NCBI GenBank assembly: GCA_036873135.1
Contig: JAPTYO010000008.1
Location: 34,482,819-34,546,818, forward strand
Reading direction: 5' to 3'
Source: Clarkia xantiana subsp. parviflora
Lineage: Eukaryota > Streptophyta > Magnoliopsida > Myrtales > Onagraceae
DNA: 64,000 bases
Part shown: one piece after another, positions 22,521 through 33,778 of the stretch
How the letters are laid out: every line of letters begins with the position of its first letter
How positions within the stretch are numbered: position 1 is the stretch's first letter
Program-made: the position numbers and the translations under genes
The notes under the pieces: generated by a model
Database searches by the model: none
Told to the model about the DNA's origin: nothing
The model's input: only the letters and a program-made list of their open reading frames with translations

Positions 22521-23504
22521 ATGGCGACAAGGAGTGAACAAACAAGGGAAGAACCACCACCCAGAGAGCAACCACCACCGGGAAGAGGTAGACCACCATT
22601 CCCTACTGGACATCGGGATCGTCCACAGGTGCGAGTTTCAAAAGAAGAAAACGAACAACCACAAGAACAGGTGAACCCCCTAGAGGAAAATATCCCGGCT
22701 GCAACACAGCAACCGAATAGCCAAACAGGTCCAGCTCTTCCGGTTGACACATCATCAGCATCGTCTACACCACAGAGCAGACAGCAGCTGGGAAGAGATG
22801 GAAGGAGACAACGTCAAAGCTTTTCACAAAGCTTCCTATACGGAATGCCTTCGCATGGATTCCGATACGGCTTTCCACCATACGGAATTCCCTTCGCAGG
22901 ACAATCATACAGAGCCTCATCCTATGACATATCGTCCTATAACAAATACTCGTACGAAGGACCATCGTTCGCGACATGTTCACAAGGAGCTCCCCCAGCA
23001 ATGGCAACGTACGACCCAGAGAGGGGACACATGTCTCACGAAGCTGAACAGGAAGAAAGAGGAGGAAACATCCCAGCCCCCTGGCCAGAGCAATACCAAA
23101 ACATAGAAAATGTGTTCCCACAGGAGCAGGGACAGAGAAACAGGCCACCGCCACAACAGACGTGGCATGCACCACATCCCAACCCTCCAAGAGATGGATA
23201 CTATCATGCCCCAGCAGGACAGGGACCACATGCTGGGAATGAAGAAAGGTTTCAAACCCCACAAGAAAGGCAGGAGGCCCCCGCAAACACGAACCTTGAA
23301 GCTATCCCTGATCCACCACCACAGGTGATGACACAAGATGGTGTGGAAGATATGATCATGAGGATGATGGCTGAAGCTAAGGTAAAAGCGCATATCCTCA
23401 GCGATAAAGCATCACACCCCTTCTCACAAGAAATCATCCACGGCCATCCGCGCGGACAAATACAACGGAAAAAGAGACCCAATGGAGCAAATTCAACAGC
23501 ATGA
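22521..23504 (+). pseudogene. gag N-terminal part (Tat-like)
   Basis: From the Met at 22521 (MATRSEQTREEPP) 50 bp after the LTR, a Gln/Pro/Arg-rich disordered region runs about 270 residues. It ends with DGVEDMIMRMMAEAKV and KASHPFSQEI, which lead into the capsid domain of Tat gag. The frame is then lost. The equivalent of the 5894-7009 gag start, but longer in its disordered part. Confidence 0.7.
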
Positions 23505-23508
23505 GGCT

Positions 23509-24366
23509 ACACTCTTAGGCCGGACAACCAATGGAAATGTAATCGCGTTGCTTTTCGCAAACACATTAATAGGTTAGGCAGCACACTGGTTCTTCGGACT
23601 TTCGAAGAACTCAGTATCATCATGGGAGTACCTGAAGAAAAAATTCTTACAAAGATATCTCAGTGAATGCCAAATCATGCGTCAAGGAAACGACGAGACA
23701 TTAGCAAACTACTACACTCGTTTCAACCAGAACATAGCAGACATTGACGAGGAATTGGAAAGTAAGGAGATAGTGCGAGCATTTAAGAAACTTGGGAAGA
23801 AACAGCTCTGCCCTTGCAGACAAATTGGCCATAAAGCCAGTAAAAACACCCGAGGAGCTTGCAACACGAGTCAAACAATACATCGACTTAGAAAGAGACA
23901 GGTGCAACAGAAAAATGAAGGCACCCACTCAACCTAACACAGGTGGCCCAACAGGACAGAATAAACAGCAAAGTCCGTATGGAGGTAGACCACCTCAGTG
24001 GCAACAAGCACCAATGCAGCAACAGCAATGGACGCACCACAGCCTCTCAGCCGACAAAATGAGCAACAAAGGCCCAAAGCCGTGAATTTCGTGAAGCAAA
24101 CACCACAACAGACAACGATGGTTGCTTTAAATACAACTCTTGTAATCTTGCAGGAGATGAAGAAGATGAACATTTGGAAAACACCAAGCAGATTCAGGGA
24201 AGGCCCCATGGGAAAAATGAAAGAGCAGTGGTGTAACAACCACGAAGTATGGGGGCACCCAACAGACGACTGCTATACCCTTCGCTCCAGCATACACTAC
24301 ATCATACAAAGAGGAGGTCTAAAAAAATTTGTGGATGACCATAGAAAGAGGAGTGGAGGACCATAA
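23509..24366 (+). pseudogene. gag capsid and zinc-knuckle remnants
   Basis: Pieces in shifting frames: ETLANYYTRFNQNIADIDEE (23695-23757) is the capsid SLA-HYYQR-like segment, and KPVKTPEELATRVKQYIDLE (23832-23891) follows. CNNHEVWGHPTDDC (about 24235-24275) is the CxxH-type knuckle. At least two frameshifts separate them. Confidence 0.7.
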
Positions 24367-24482
24367 AAAGAGGAGTGGAGGACCTCAACCAGCACAGGCA
24401 ACAACGACTAAGGGAAAGGAAAAAATGGGTGAATATCCACCTCCCATGAAAAGGGGTACAATCTGCGTGATACACGGAGGCC

Positions 24483-25166
24483 TTGCCTCAGGAGGAGAGG
24501 GATCTAATGCCAGATAGGTCTATGCCTCACAAACAAGTCTGGAACTCTACGGCGAACGGCCCAGGGAGGAGGATGATAACGCCATCCATTTTTAAGAAAG
24601 ACATGGCACACATTGTGTATCCCCACGATGATGCACTTGTTGTAACCCTTGATGTGGACGGTTTTGACGCAAAGAGAATTCTGGTGGATGGAGGCAGCTC
24701 AGTGGACTTACTCCACGTTAGGGTTCTGGAACAACTCGGAAAAAGGTTGCAGGATTTAAAGCAAGTAAACTTCCCGCTAGTCAGCTTCGCGGGGGCAACA
24801 ACCTACCCACTGGGAAAAATCGTGCTCCCAGTCTCAATGGGGGCAGATTGGGCACAAACCAGGGTGAACGTCAACTTTGTTGTGGTGGAAGAGCTAGGAG
24901 CCTACAATGGGATTCTAGGAAGAACAACTATCAATCCAAATGAGACCGTGGCCTCAACCGTACACCAAAACATGAAATTTCCAACTCCTCACGGGGTAGG
25001 AGAAGTGCTAGGAGATCAAGCCATAGCGCGTAAATGCTATCTGAATGCCACGAGGTCAAGGTCACAGCGACACACAACAATCAACATGGTTGAAACCCCA
25101 GGCGAACAGGAAACAAGAATGATGACGAAAGAGAGGAACCGCAAGACAAAGCATGGAAAATCCTGA
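24483..25166 (+). pseudogene. Retrotransposon aspartic protease segment
   Basis: 227 codons with PHDDALVVTLDVDGFDAKRI, catalytic ILVDGGSSVDLL, and the GRTTINPNETVASTVHQNMK flap and following region. These are closely similar to the protease of the element at 4399-5499. The upstream VIHGGLASGG linker lies in another frame around 24465-24500. No RT follows in any frame; instead Glu/Gln-rich sequence follows. Confidence 0.8.
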
Positions 25167-25488
25167 CAGGCTAACTACACCTAAGCAGGTTGCTGTGCTT
25201 CAGTCCAGTTAGAAAGGGGCCAAACAGCAGGAGGAATCAGAAGGTAGCACGCGAGTTTAAAGCGCAAGAAAGTGAGGCAGTACCAGCCCGGGAGGAAACA
25301 TTAGAGGAAAGACACGAAGAAAGAACCAACCTAGCAAGGTCTTGGGGATTTAGGCACGTGGACGCTATTTTCACAGGTTCGCTAAGAACGCAGCCCCTCT
25401 GCAAGCAACACCATGAGAAGTCATCAGAGCCTTCTACAGGAACCTCAAGTTTAACAAGGGAAAATACGTTTGAGGGGCCTATTGCATA

Positions 25489-25842
25489 ATGATGACACAG
25501 ACAATGCAGGATCTGAGAGACAAGCTGGAGTACGCGATGGCTTGGGAAGAGGAAGAGATAAGGCAGCACAAAGAGATGGAACAGAAAGGCAACACTGAAC
25601 AAGAGGAGACGGAAAGGGATAATGAGGCTGGACAAGTACTTGAACAGTCAAGCTATGCACCAGCATTTGATTTCACACCACTCAACATCGGAGTGGAAGA
25701 ACTGTTCACGGAACATTTGCGCCATTTCATCGAACCACCTTTCCCCGAAAAAGCATTTTTCGGCCGCAGCATCAACCAGTGGTGTGAGTTCCATAAAATT
25801 TGGGGCCACAAAACAGAGAGTTGTCTCGCCTTGAAGCTATAA
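25489..25842 (+). CDS. Short acidic ORF with CxxH knuckle
   Basis: 117 codons. The N-terminal half is Glu/Gln-rich. The C-terminal half has PPFPEKAFFGRSINQW followed by CEFHKIWGHKTESC, a second copy of the gag-type zinc-knuckle motif. It may be a duplicated gag tail filling the place of pol. I do not recognise the rest. Confidence 0.4.
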   Translation: MMTQTMQDLRDKLEYAMAWEEEEIRQHKEMEQKGNTEQEETERDNEAGQVLEQSSYAPAFDFTPLNIGVEELFTEHLRHFIEPPFPEKAFFGRSINQWCEFHKIWGHKTESCLALKL

Positions 25843-26394
25843 ATTGAAACAATGTTGCACAACTGTTGTCTGAACAGGTTTAGGGCATGAAGCGCCCTCC
25901 ACATGATAAACACCTACCACCCGACAAAGGGCATGCTCATATGTACTTGTCATCTATCCTTTTTATTTCGAACTATTCTTAGCCAGGAAGATACGAGGAG
26001 TTTAGCTTAGTCTACTTTTCATGAACTACCTTATGATATAACTCATTGTACAAACCATATCTAATGAAGATGACTATGTTGTGGCATAAGTAAGACATGT
26101 ACAAAAGACTCAACTAGGAGCAACAACCAAGCATAAAGACTCCAACAAAATCGAGTCAAATAATGTTGTGTCGGTCACAAGTTTTGTAAAGTAGTCATAG
26201 AACGAATAAGTGTAAAAAACGAAGGTCGGCCGGTAAAACAACGAAATGACAAAAAAGACTCCAAACAAACGTACCACCGATATAAAAGCGCTCGCCCTGT
26301 TGCTGGACTTTGTACCTAACAGTGGCTAAAACCATCAGCCTGGAGTTCCCACCAGTTGTTTCTTGGCCTATATGCCGGAACATAAACCGGGTAA

Positions 26395-26720
26395 TGCTTC
26401 AAAAACAACCCTAGGAGGAGGTCCAACCTCCTAGCGTTGGCCCTTATGCTAGCCTCGAAATTGGGTAGTGGTTCAAACTCACAACCATAAACTGGAGTTC
26501 AACCCAGTTAGTGTGTTGGCCCTGCGCTGGAACATACACCAGGCAAGGGTTCAAAAACAACCTAGACTGGAATAAACCAGCTAGTGTTGGCCCTATACTG
26601 GAACATAAACCAGATAGAGGTTCTTATAAGCGTAGACTGGATTACCACCAGCTAGAGCACAAACCTTACGCTGGATCAAGAACCAGGTAGAGGTATAACC
26701 GAATCCAAAGCGAATAGCAA
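26395..26720 (+). repeat. Degenerate ~75-85 bp tandem repeats
   Basis: Repeats of a unit like GTTGGCCCTATACTGGAACA-TAAACCAGATAGAGGTTC. Four or five diverged copies are visible, inside the U2-inserted element between protease and antisense ORF. Confidence 0.6.
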
Positions 26721-27164
26721 TTCAGCTAGCACATTAGACTTGCACTGGCACATAACCAAAACAATTTTTTTTCACGAAATAGTAAGTCGCAAGATACAAC
26801 ATTGCCTAACACAACACTTGGATACAACAAGAAAAGATGCAACGACAAAATCTGAGAAACACACAAAAACCAAACAACATGTGCTAAAGCTAGGTGGTAC
26901 AGCAATGTGTGTTTTGAGAAATAAAAGCAAACATCAAGTGCGTACACCACATTTTATACATGGTGCAACCAAACAGAAATACAAAATATGCTAACCCCAC
27001 ATTGTGCGCGGTATAGCAACATACAAATACGATTAACTACCTTGCAGGTACCATAGTATACGATAACGAAAGAACCACACAAAAGGCTACAAGCTACTCA
27101 ACTACAACAAGTAACAATATCGCTTCAAAAAGACCCATGCCTTGGTTCACACCAGGAGGGGGCA

Positions 27165-27530
27165 CAATCAAAAGCTGTCTCATCGAAATAGAAAATATGG
27201 GTTTCCAGAATTATTCTAAGTCTAGAAAAAATTACACTACGCATCACGCCTCGCCAATGGCAACAGGGGCAACCTAACACGCTGTCTCATTGAAACAACA
27301 AACATGGTTTTCTAATCATTCCAAGATTGGAATGGAAAACCAAGTGGGATACAATTTTCATATAAGTCACAACGGGATCAACTTCAAACGCCGTCTCATC
27401 GGAACAGCAAATCTGGGCATCCAGAATTATTCTAAGTATCGAAGGAAACTACACCATGCAATAATCCTCGACATGGACAACGGGGACAGCGACACACGCT
27501 GTCTAATCAGAACAGCAATAATGCTTCACC
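27165..27530 (+). repeat. Diverged ~110-130 bp tandem repeats
   Basis: Four copies starting around GCTGTCTCATCGAAA (27174, 27279, 27390, 27498), each followed by a TCCAGAATTATTCTAAG-like segment. Confidence 0.6.
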
Positions 27531-27763
27531 CAGGAAACCAACACCCAAACACAACCAAAAAGACGACACAACAATGTCAAACAAACTACTGTTTCTACCA
27601 AACCAACAAGGATGCGACATTCAAGATAGATCCAACCATAAGATCCACAACCTACATAATCAAGTCACACGGAAGAAAACAATATCCGAAATAGAAGTGA
27701 CAACACATACATCACAACCAAATATAAAAGAGGTTCAAACAAATACGTAAGAAACAACAAGAT

Positions 27764-30460
27764 TCAAACACCATCAACATGAGGATCCCCACCATCCTCA
27801 ACGCCCCCGGGGACCGAATCTCCAACATTACCATGAGATGGAGTCAAGGCCTCTGATCCCTCTTCTTCATCAACCAACATATCATCAACATCTAGTGGAG
27901 GGGCATAAAACTTCCCAAAGCTCTCAAGGTCTCCCAACTCAGATACAGGAAAATCAGGACAGTGCATATAAATTCTCTGCACGAGCTCGTGACCACACTT
28001 AATCAACATCTCAGCATTCGCATTCTAAGCATCCAATACAAACGCATCAGAGGCCTTATACTCAGCAACATCAGCCTCATTTGCCTTCAAATTTGCCGCC
28101 TCATTAGCAAGTGCAAGCTTCGCGTCATAATCAACCTTCATATCCGCCTCCATCTGCAACATCTAGGAAAAACGCTTTTCGAGCTCAAACATCTTCTTCT
28201 TCTCCGAGTCCGCCAACTTCATATTTTGGATCTTAACCCCCAAGGATCGAACATTTTCCTTGGACGCCGCCAACTCCGCCTCCAGCTGACTATTCCTAGC
28301 ATGGGCAACATCCCTCTCATGGAACACATTAATAGCAAATGAGGACAAGTTCAGCATATGAGACGTAACCTGAAAGACAACAAGTAAAACATCAAATTGA
28401 TGAACACAGTCGATAGGAGAAATACAAAACCCACCCAACTCAGAGGAACGAAGTAGGACAACATCCCCTGAACTACATGTCATATACCAGCAGTATCAGC
28501 AGGCGTAGGCAAGCGATCAGCAGGGGGAACCATGGCATTCAGCACCCTAATGCCAACCTTGGGCGTCATCAAGGAACAATCCTTGGGGAAATGAAGGTCA
28601 CGAATAGAAGACATCGGGTTCCGTGCCAAACCAACAACATCACCCTCAAAAGGGCGAACAAGCTCATCAAAGGCCAGAGGAGGAAGGCTGGACGGTCCTG
28701 CAAAACATAAAGGTTACAAGAAAAGTCACAACATAAAAACCATCACAAAAAACTAAGTACTCTCCATATCACAATACCTAAGGAAGCAGCAGGTGAAGGA
28801 GGTCCAAATGTCCCAATAACATCGTCATTAACGCCGAACACCTCGGCAACAACATCATCAGCATCATAAGAAACAAGAGTTTTCCATTCATCCTGGGCAG
28901 AAGCACGTGAAGACTCGGCCACCTTCTCTTTATCACAAGAAGGCTCCGGAGGGCTTCGAACGGCATCCACATTTTTCCTCTTCCGCGGAGGAGCACGCGA
29001 AGGCCTAACTTCAAAGTCAGACTTCTTCAGAGGACGACGAGAGGGATTTTCACCTTTCTTCACAGCTGAAAACAACATAAAAAACAGAGCATTAAAAGAA
29101 AAAAGACACATATATAAATACAAGTCGTATGAAGCAAAATGAAACACATACCCAGAACAACATGACTAGTACGAGCAACCTTGGATGATCCAAGAGAGAC
29201 ATAAGCAGGCGTCTTCTTTCTACCAGCAACTGGCCTCACGGCAGGTCCAAGCTCCTGTAAAGAAGCAGCTTGATCAAAGAACCCACCTACAAGAAAAGAC
29301 AGAAAAAAGAATAAAGCATCATTAACATACCAAGGAGAAAGTAGCACAAATCCCAGCATCAACCAACTCCTCCTCAGTCACTCCCACCACGGTCTTATAA
29401 GATCGACGCTCGTGACAACGAAATATAACTTTCAGGATCTCACAATCGGAGGCAGACAAGTCTCGAAAGTAAGGAGGGATATCTTTACTAGCATCAGGAC
29501 ACAATGTCCAAGTAGTATGCCGATCGGATACAAAGAAGTACTGCACCCCTCACACACTACGGGAACTCTCGTTACGAGAGACAAACCTATACCTAGTATC
29601 CCACTCCAAATCACTAAAGCCCAATAGACAGAAACCATCACCACCCATAACAGGAAAACGGTAAGTAAATGTATACATCCCAGACGAACTCATAAACCTA
29701 AGCCAAAAGAAATAGCGAAATATCAAAATAGAATACACCCAAGACTCCCTAAGACATAACACACGAAACCCAACCCAAGTACGATGAGCACTAGGAACCA
29801 GTTCAAGAGGGGATATCTCATAATACCGACAAAGATCTTGAGCGGACTACAATAATGAAACCGCAGGCCAGACTTGACCTGACGAGGATACACACAAGAC
29901 ATACCATCGAGAGGAATGGTAATAGCACCTAAAGACACACCAGGATAGGATTCATACGGATAACAAGGCATATCAGCGTACTCTAAACGGGCAAGCTTAG
30001 CAACCTTGTGATAGTATGAGATCTTAAAAAGGTTGCCTAAGGGCAACAAGGCGGATACATGAGGATCGGGATCAGAAGACACAGCAAAATCAACATCACC
30101 CCCAAAGCCCAACCCAGATTCTCACACATTTTCTAAACCATACATTAGCAAAAGACTAGAAGCTAAACCTAACTCCCCATCAGCACATGAAGAGGCCGTG
30201 GAGGAACGAAAGGAAGACTTACGCAATATCGAAAAGATTAGGCAATCCCCAATCGAAGAAAAAAGAGGACAAGACCACCTGTAACAAAGCAAAAACACAA
30301 TCAGCAGCCATATAGAAACAAAGAAAATGAAAACACAAATGCATGCATCGCACTCAAAAAATGGGGAGTATTCAAAATTCCTCCTAAAAAACTCTAAGTG
30401 TCGGTGATCCACATGTATGCATCGCGCTGCACTAAAAAAAGGGGGAATATTTAAAATCAC
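27764..30460 (-). pseudogene. Antisense extra ORF of Tat-group element (gypsy-type transposon domain)
   Basis: Minus-strand open pieces in register or nearly so: 30460-30122, 30112-29723, 29762-29550, 29147-28743, 28483-28163, 28009-27764. The 30112 piece has VKSGLRFHYCSPLKIFVG followed by IMRYPL-NWFLVLIVLGL. This is like the conserved GLRFPL-P-F--ILR core of the plant putative gypsy-type transposon domain (Pfam Transposase_28). Later pieces are a basic, Ser-rich linker (RAPPRKRKNVDAV) and a coiled coil (SQLEAELAASKENV). Antisense ORFs between pol and the 3' LTR are described for Grande and other Tat relatives. Stops break it; some gaps could be introns. Confidence 0.55.
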
Positions 30461-30720
30461 GCCTAAAAAATTCTAAGTGTTGGTGATGCACATGTATGCA
30501 TCGCGCTGCACTCAAAAAAGGGGTAATATTCAAAATCCCGCCTAAAAAATTCTAAGTGTTGGTGATGCACATGTATGCATCGCGTTGCACTAAAAAAAAG
30601 GGGAATATTCAAAATCCCGCCTAAAAAATTATAAGTGTTGGTGATGCACATGTATGCATCGCGCTGCATTCAAAAAAGGGTGGAGTATTCAAATCTTCCT
30701 CAAAAAAGTTCTAAGTACTG
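30332..30720 (+). repeat. 79-bp tandem repeat, about 4.5 copies
   Basis: The motif ACATGTATGCATCGCG starts at 30411, 30490, 30569 and 30648, an exact 79-bp spacing, with each unit also carrying CCCGCCTAAAAAATTCTAAG. Confidence 0.9.
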
Positions 30721-32327
30721 AACAAAATCTCATTTTGCGATACAATCTGAAAGGATAACTTTTCAAAATCTCCATACAAACTAACAGTCGAAATATATTC
30801 ATTACTACACAGTGACGTATACTAAAGGGATGTCACCACTAAAACCTTCTCTTATATGCCTCCACAAAAGGAGTACACAGCAATACAACAAAAATACTAA
30901 TCCAAGACAGACAGCAAGATGTCAACTTCACATTCAGATCAACCAAACAATCATGATTCAAGGGCAAATGAGCACAAAACATACAAGTACACGTGTCAAA
31001 CATCTACCTAAAGCCAAATAGCAACAAATGAACAATGGTATTTATCCATCCAGCAAACGATGTGAAACAACAATCCAATTTCCATACAATTTTTTATCTG
31101 TGCTATGCAAATTTTCAATTGGTGGCAAGTATAAGATAGGAAAAAGCACAAGGGAGCAAAAATCGAGCCTTTAGAACTCAAAACGGACCACCAAGAAAAC
31201 GGAGCGAGCCAACTCGGTCCGATTATAACCCAGTTCAGTCGAACCGGGTGTTAAACCGAGCTCACCGACCAGCCCCGCACCCCCGACCAGCCCCGCCTCC
31301 CCGCAGCAACGACCAGCCCCGCCCCAGCCACGATCAAACCCGCCCCAGCCTCGCAGCCCCGACCAAACCCGCCCCACCCCTGCCTCCCCTCGCAGCCCCG
31401 TCCAGCCCCGCCTCCTCCGCCGGAGCTCCCCCCGCCGCCGCCCGACCCGATGCCGGCAAACTCACTCCCAAGACCGGCCAAGTTTAAAACTTGGTCATAC
31501 CAAGACCAAAACCAAATTCAAACCACACCAACCTTCAATCCTAGCTCCATGTAGTATTTTGTTAAAAGGAATTGGAAAAAGAAGGAGAAAGGGAGGTGGG
31601 AGAAAGAGTTAGGGTTTGGAGAGGGAGAGGGAAAGTGATAGTGGAAAGTGGAAGAAAGTAATGAAGAAGATGAAGGAAAAATATAAACAAATGATTATAA
31701 AGAAAAATGTGGATAGCTTTTTGGTGGTTTTAAACCACAACCATACATTTCAACACATGGTGGAAAATATGCTAAGGCATAGAGGAAACACAACAATTTT
31801 AAATTTATCATCTCATGTTATGCATTTAAAGGCATGTAGATATTAAAAGTAACTAAGTTACAAAATATTCCATACATTACTAACTATCCAATTTTCTCAT
31901 GAAAAATCGACACATCACGCTGCATGTACATCAACCTATATATTAACACAGGTCATGTTACACATATTTGAGTCATGTACAAAATCATACTCCAATGTGC
32001 CAATCACAACATATTTTTTCAAAACAGAATATTTGACATGTTGCAAAAAAATCTCATGATTGGAAAAATGCATACAATTATATTCCACAACACTTAGGAA
32101 TATACATACACATCTACGATTACCACATAGTATGTTATATCCGTACTGATACTTTTGGGTGTTATAGTTACAAAAGACAGCACAGACAAAAACGGAAACC
32201 AGCAGGAAAAAAGAGGAGCAGCATCAGCAAAAGAGGTAACACGTATCAAGCGGGATCAATTTGAGTGTCTAGCCCGTCTAAAATAGAGTCAAGAAAAGGT
32301 TACGCCATTACTTGACTCGGGGGAAAA

Positions 32328-33102
32328 TGATGGATATACACCCAACTTGACCTGATTTGACAAGAATTAATTACCGCACGGACCCAAAGACGGTTCTAAA
32401 CCGAAACTTGGAAAACCTCGAACCCGGAAAAATCCACTAACAAAGGGCCGGGCGAAGTTAAATCGCTCGGCCAAAAGAACAAGTTCGGTTAGGGACACCC
32501 CCTAACCGAACATGTTCGGTTATGAGGTCTTTAACCGAACATGTTCGGTTAGGAGAGACCTAACTGAACATTTTCGGTCCGGAGGGCCTCCCTCCGGACC
32601 ACGCTGTCCCCGAACTCCCCAAAACATTACCAACTCCTCTGATGCTTAATAAGGCCTAATTTCGCTTTATCTTAAGTAATGCAAGATTAACAGACTAACA
32701 CTGCAATTAGCAAACTAATGACCCAAGAGCCCTATAAATAGGACCCTTGGCCATTCATTTCAAACAAGTTACCAAGTTGAATTTGCTCTAGCTTCTCTAT
32801 AGACATTTTCTCTCTCTAGCAAATTCTCATTTAGGCATCGGAGTGGTCTCATCGAGCCCCCCCCCCCCCCCCCCTCGCTCGGTAGCCCCTTTTGCATTGG
32901 GAAAGAACTCGAACTCGAAGTTGGGAAACGGATGTCCAGCGAGACGTTTTTATAGGTCTACGAGGAAGAAGAACTATCTTGGAGCTAAGGAAAGCATTAT
33001 AGGAGAAACATCCATACAGGTCTACGAGAATCATCACAATTCTGTCGGGTGCCGACCGATTGGTTCACGCAAAACCGAACCAATTGGAAGCGTGTCCCAA
33101 CA
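32328..33102 (+). repeat. Right LTR of U2-inserted element
   Basis: 775 bp, same ends as the left LTR. It has an 18-C tract at 32857-32874. Two identical 20-bp perfect palindromes TAACCGAACATGTTCGGTTA lie at 32503-32522 and 32532-32551. The left LTR has only AAGTTATGTTAGGAGAG there. Confidence 0.92.
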
Positions 33103-33236
33103 TGATACATGGATCATCAGTTCACTCGATATTAAATAAATATTTTAAGGAGGAGAAATCATTACAATAGCTTGCTATTGGGTCTTTCTTGGGTTGCCTA
33201 GGCCTTACACTATCGCCTAAGTTTGGCGCGCTCCAC
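33103..33236 (+). ncRNA. U2: U2 snRNA gene, 3' part, after retrotransposon
   Basis: Starts with the duplicated TGATA. CGATATTAAATAAATATTTT (33134-33153) aligns with the U2 Sm-site region. TAGCTTGCTATTGGGTC matches the loop GTTGCTTGCAGCAGGGTC, and TTGGCGCGCTCCAC aligns with the 3' end GCTGGCGCACCCCTCCAC. The 73 bases on the left plus about 129 here give ~202 nt, close to the usual ~196. This half is much more diverged than the 5' part and the Sm site is weak, so the gene may have been decaying before insertion. Confidence 0.8.
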
Positions 33237-33250
33237 TAAACGTAGTCCAA
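33234..33250 (+). terminator. Plant snRNA 3' box
   Basis: CA, eight bases, then AGTCCAA: this fits the plant snRNA 3'-end element CA(N3-10)AGTNNAA exactly and follows the U2 3' end directly. Confidence 0.7.
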
Positions 33251-33778
33251 TTTACTAAAGCAAAATAATTATCCCTCTAAATGGAAAATTCATCATTATG
33301 TTCTTTCTCTTCGGTAAGAGCAGTAGAAGAAGTAGCAAAATAGCGTGTCCAAATATAGCTAAACTGTTGGTCCAACAGCATTCGTTACAACCATGACAAA
33401 TAGCACACATAAAAGTGGAATACAAATAAACTGTTTCTCTTTAGTATACATGCCATCCCTCTTCAACAAAACAAAAATTCAGAATCGACACCAATGGCTT
33501 CCCCCTTACCCTATTCTTTACTTGCTCTTCCATCAGCACTCATTGGTAACTACAGCAGCATTTCACCTTCACGATTTCTCTCTATGTATTCAACAACGTC
33601 GCTTCCCTTCCCTATTATATATCAACCTTATTTCTTATGCTTAAGTTGTTTTTTTTTTTTTTTTTATTAAATGGCTAGTTTATTCTTATATGTACGACAG
33701 CATGAATAAAAAGCTGGGTTTTTTTGTCAAAATCATGATCCAAACCTGGGTTGGTTCTTCAGTCAGAGGAGGAATGAA
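33251..33778. other. Intergenic, nothing recognised
   Basis: AT-rich with a 20-base T run near 33646-33665. It separates the split U2 gene from the 3' end of the CCCH gene. The 3' UTR of that gene must lie here on the minus strand. Confidence 0.5.

Larger units (their letters stand above)
21756..33102 (+). mobile_element. Non-autonomous Tat-like LTR retrotransposon inserted in U2
   Basis: LTRs at 21756-22470 and 32328-33102, 5-bp duplication TGATA on both sides, PBS TGGCGCCGTCTGTC after the left LTR, and a purine tract GGGGGAAAA before the right LTR. It encodes gag pieces and a protease. I see no RT, RNase H or integrase in the ~2.3 kb after protease, where they should be. The 3' half has three tandem-repeat zones and an antisense extra ORF region. 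At 11.3 kb it is large. It must have relied on proteins made in trans, or lost pol after insertion. Confidence 0.92.

Noticed and set aside
22744..23393. Alternative-frame ORFs in the second gag
   Set aside because: Shadows of the Gln/Pro-rich gag frame, with no family resemblance.
31171..31487. Gly-rich and Pro-rich ORFs on both strands
   Set aside because: Arise from CCCCGCC/CAGCCCCG repeats in the 3' part of the Tat-like element.
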